A program made the translations under genes and the position numbers. Under the pieces are notes generated by a model. It was given only the letters and a program-made list of their open reading frames with translations, did not search any database and was not told the origin of the DNA. Of a stretch of 64,000 bases of DNA, positions 61,222-64,000 are shown in pieces. The first letter of the stretch is position 1; every line of letters begins with the position of its first letter. This stretch comes from Phycisphaeraceae bacterium (GTDB lineage: Bacteria > Planctomycetota > Phycisphaerae > Phycisphaerales > UBA1924). The stretch lies in assembly GCA_019636565.1 (NCBI GenBank), contig JAHBXG010000010.1, forward strand, positions 58,374 to 122,373, given 5' to 3'.

Positions 61222-63834
61222 TCAAGGGCAGATCAGTTCGTTGTACGCCGCGGCGAACAACACAAAGTCCGCGTCATCGACAAAGCCATCGCCATTCAGA
61301 TCGCTCGGGCAACCGGCTGGCATGGTCGGATCCTCACAGTCGAGGATGTTGTACGCCGCCGCGAATACCACGAAGTCGAAGTCCTCGACAAGCCCGTCCA
61401 GATTGAGATCTCCGATGCACCACGTCACCGGATTGCACGAGAATCCGACCGCGGCAAAGTCATCGAGCGCCGCTTCGACCACCGAGCCCGTCCCAGTGTC
61501 CTGCGCGTTGAAGCGCACCTTCACGTTCGCGCTCGGCACAAGCCCGAGGCTCGAGAGCTTGAAACTCTTGAAGCGCCAGCCCGGATTGACGTTCGGATCG
61601 GTCACGCTGCCGGGGCCGACAATCTCGGCCGTCGTCCACGAGCCGCCCCCGTTGACCGACGCCTGGATGATGAACGTATCGGCATACGGCGCGCCGCCCG
61701 CGCCGGTGGAATACCAGCGCCAGTACGAGATCTCCGCATCCTGCATGCCCGCGAGGTTCAGCGTCGGGCTGGTGAGCAGCGTCGAACCGCCATCGATATC
61801 AAACGCGCCCGCGCTGTTGCCGATCGCGCCCTGACCCGTAATGAAGCACTTGCCGCCCGGGCCGGTGTGATCCGCGCCGGGCTGGGCCGCGGAACCGATC
61901 GGAACATCGTTCACCCAGATTCCGGTCGTGGCGGTGTTGGGGCCGACCACCCAGCCCGCGGCATTCGTGGTGAAATCCGTGCTGTAGGTGTTGAACACAT
62001 CGCCGGTCCGGGGCGTGTAGACACCAGAGCAAGGAAGGCGCACGAGACTGCCAAGCGTTGAGCGGACTTCCACATAGAACTGGAGCGACCCGCCGCAGGG
62101 CACATCGGCGAGCGCCGCGACGACAGTGCCTCCCCCCTGGTCATACATCGGCGCTTCGAGGAACGTTGCGCCGCCGTTCAGGCTGTAATAGAAGTGGCTG
62201 GCGCCGAGGTCGAACACTTCAGTGCCGTTGTTGATCTTGAGCGCAACCGGCACAAGCACGCCCGCCGGGACCGCGATGTCCTGATCGCCCGTCAGCCCCG
62301 CCAGCACCGTCGCCGGGGTAGCGGAAGCATTCAGGTGATAGAACTGGGCCTTTCCTCCACCTCCCGCGGACTTGACCTGGATGTAGTACGTTCCGGCTAC
62401 GGGCAGCAGGATATTGGAAAGTTGCTCGGCCGCGCCCGCGCCCGCCCCATTCGCCGATGCCACGAGCGTGGTGCCATCGGCCTCGAGAATGTTGATGGCA
62501 AGATCGAGCGGGTTGAGCGAATCCGTCGGCGAGCCCGAGCAGCACGAACCGCTCTGACCCGAACAGGCCTGCGCCGAATCGTCGTACGCCAGGCCCAGCG
62601 GAGTGACAACCACGTTGAGCGTCGCGGCAGAGGACACCGTCACCTTGTAGAAGTCATCGTCGTTTGAATCCGACAGCGAAACCGTCGAGGCGATGGGCGT
62701 TTCGGTGATGGCGCCAGCGATCGGCCCCACGGGCGCGGGCATGTCGCCCACGCTCACCGAAGCGCAGTCGAGCGAACCAAGGTCGGTCGCTTCTGCCGCG
62801 AAGTCGTTGGGCTCGTTCACGTCGCCGTACGAATACTGCCCGTGGCGGATGTCGTCGTGTCGCGGACCGTCAAAGATCGTCGAGACGAAAGGCTCCATGA
62901 GTTTCGTCGTCTCGATGGGGCACACGTGCGCCTGCCCGATGCCGTGCCCGTGCTCGTGCATCATCACGTCACGCAGCCGCACCGAGTTGCCGGTGGTGGT
63001 GAAAAAGAAGTTGTCGCCGGTGTCGATGACCATGTCGCCGCCCAGCGCGTCGTTGATGTCCGGATAGAAGTTGTACGCGAGTACGCCCGAGTTCCCGTCG
63101 ATCGTGTGGCCCGAGATGCGCACGTCGCCCCGCACGCCCGGAACGCCGAAGAACGGGCTGTTGCCGCCCCCTGGGCTCTGAAGCGCTTGACCGTCGTCCG
63201 TCGGCTCGTACACATACTGCAGACCGGTCACCTGCGACCAGCGATCAAAGACCGACTGGATGATCGGAAGCCACGTCGCCTCGTTGCCGTAGATGCCGTC
63301 CAGATACGCGCGAAGATTCGAAGGCGCGTCCGGCTCGCCATTGAACCCCTGCACAAACGTGCCGTCCGGCACGATCGACCACGAAATCGTCACCGGCTTG
63401 CCCAGCGGGCTCCCGCCCGGGGTGTACGCCGTCGATTGCCAGCGCGGCGCGATCTGGAAGCGATCATCAAAGTGATTCAATCGCGCTTCGGTCGCGCGGA
63501 ATGCTTCCATCACTTCGTTCGGTGTTCCGGGCGCGAAGCACGCGCTCATCTTGGCCATGGTCTGATTGCGAAGCGTCGCCTCGATCCGGCGTTCGATCAT
63601 CTCGCGATGCATCGCATCGACTTTGCCCAGCGCATCGGCCAGCCCCGGGAACATCGGCGCCGCACCCGATGCCCCACCCAACACCCCACTCGACACCGGC
63701 GGAACGCTCGCGACCGCAAGGTCGGCCTTCCCCGGCGTTCCCGAGCGCATCGAAAGCATCGCGCCCGCCGCACTGAGCGCGGCAAGGCTGGCGAGCGTGA
63801 GAGTGTGGGCCCACCCGGTTCGGGTCTTGGTCAT
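61222..63834 (-). CDS. Secreted M10-like metalloprotease with dockerin-type tail
   Basis: An 870-residue exported protease. After a signal or anchor helix (about 10-28) and a prodomain-like helical segment (about 60-130) comes a matrixin-like catalytic domain (about 140-340) with the zinc motif HEHGHGIGQAH: His293, Glu294, His297 and His303. A pre-peptidase-type beta domain follows (about 380-490), then a jellyroll region (about 620-790) and the EF-hand module ending LICP. No Cys-switch motif of the PRCGxPD kind is seen. It is the first gene of a three-gene - strand set. Confidence 0.85.
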   Translation of the reverse strand: MTKTRTGWAHTLTLASLAALSAAGAMLSMRSGTPGKADLAVASVPPVSSGVLGGASGAAPMFPGLADALGKVDAMHREMIERRIEATLRNQTMAKMSACFAPGTPNEVMEAFRATEARLNHFDDRFQIAPRWQSTAYTPGGSPLGKPVTISWSIVPDGTFVQGFNGEPDAPSNLRAYLDGIYGNEATWLPIIQSVFDRWSQVTGLQYVYEPTDDGQALQSPGGGNSPFFGVPGVRGDVRISGHTIDGNSGVLAYNFYPDINDALGGDMVIDTGDNFFFTTTGNSVRLRDVMMHEHGHGIGQAHVCPIETTKLMEPFVSTIFDGPRHDDIRHGQYSYGDVNEPNDFAAEATDLGSLDCASVSVGDMPAPVGPIAGAITETPIASTVSLSDSNDDDFYKVTVSSAATLNVVVTPLGLAYDDSAQACSGQSGSCCSGSPTDSLNPLDLAINILEADGTTLVASANGAGAGAAEQLSNILLPVAGTYYIQVKSAGGGGKAQFYHLNASATPATVLAGLTGDQDIAVPAGVLVPVALKINNGTEVFDLGASHFYYSLNGGATFLEAPMYDQGGGTVVAALADVPCGGSLQFYVEVRSTLGSLVRLPCSGVYTPRTGDVFNTYSTDFTTNAAGWVVGPNTATTGIWVNDVPIGSAAQPGADHTGPGGKCFITGQGAIGNSAGAFDIDGGSTLLTSPTLNLAGMQDAEISYWRWYSTGAGGAPYADTFIIQASVNGGGSWTTAEIVGPGSVTDPNVNPGWRFKSFKLSSLGLVPSANVKVRFNAQDTGTGSVVEAALDDFAAVGFSCNPVTWCIGDLNLDGLVEDFDFVVFAAAYNILDCEDPTMPAGCPSDLNGDGFVDDADFVLFAAAYNELICP

Positions 63835-64000
63835 GAACGTACATCCTGTATGAATGGTCCAAAGTCACGCCCGCAGCGCGGACGCAAGGCCGATCTGAAG
63901 TCATCGCCTCTCCTGTCAAACTAATGGCAAACAGCCGCCGGATCAAGCAAAAAGCGGCCCTTCCCCAAAGAAACCCCGAACGACAGGCAACCGGGCGGCA

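Overview
The window is high-GC chromosomal DNA that looks like a planctomycete of the class Phycisphaerae. The grounds are ten secreted proteins ending in the same two-repeat EF-hand (dockerin-like) module closed by a terminal Cys-Pro, a futalosine-pathway menaquinone gene (mqnA), LPS-export permeases, a planctomycete-style prepilin-like protein, and zinc-ribbon membrane proteins. No rRNA, tRNA, CRISPR array, insertion sequence or integrase was recognised.

Layout. 0-16 kb is mostly housekeeping on the + strand: comEC, a secreted HAF/Ig-type protein, a NeuD-type acetyltransferase (- strand), mqnA, a strongly diverged sigma-70-like protein, gatB, then an envelope cluster (LptF/G permease, GT39 glycosyltransferase, PAP2 phosphatase, second LptF/G permease) and a GH57 glycosidase. 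15.7-19.5 kb is a stress islet: six small - strand genes (holin-X-like, DUF3309, CsbD, small basic protein, DUF1328, YciE/YciF) opposite a PRC-barrel protein. 19.7-23.5 kb holds three related small lipoproteins and a tandem pair of secreted dockerin-type proteins. 23.6-30.7 kb has a YajQ protein, aroC, a PD-(D/E)XK nuclease, a DUF3300/DUF2950 pair, a BtuF-like protein and a cyclophilin. 30.7-42 kb is dominated by secreted proteins: a beta-propeller/cytochrome c protein, GHL10 glycosidase, DCC protein, phosphatase-like lipoprotein, TPR protein, lamin-tail protein, prepilin-like protein and a large dockerin-type protein. 42.2-43 kb has an orphan nuoE and a small lipoprotein.

43.3-49.9 kb is a compact phage-derived virion module: portal, scaffold-like protein, SU10/DUF5309-type capsid protein, three connector or tail-like proteins and a small holin-like protein. 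No terminase, integrase, tape measure or lysis enzyme is present, and the spacers are filled with short repeats that also occur outside the module. 50-64 kb returns to secreted proteins: two paralogous repeat proteins, zinc-ribbon protein, lipoprotein, amidohydrolase, OB-repeat protein, two small dockerin-type proteins and an M10-like metalloprotease.

The points most worth following up are the terminase-less capsid module and its inverted-repeat spacers, a repeat-derived in-frame insertion in gatB, the decayed sigma factor, ComEC without its nuclease motif, the invariant CP-ending dockerin tails, and signs of leaderless promoters at several housekeeping genes. Functions are read from sequence features by eye; no database search was run.
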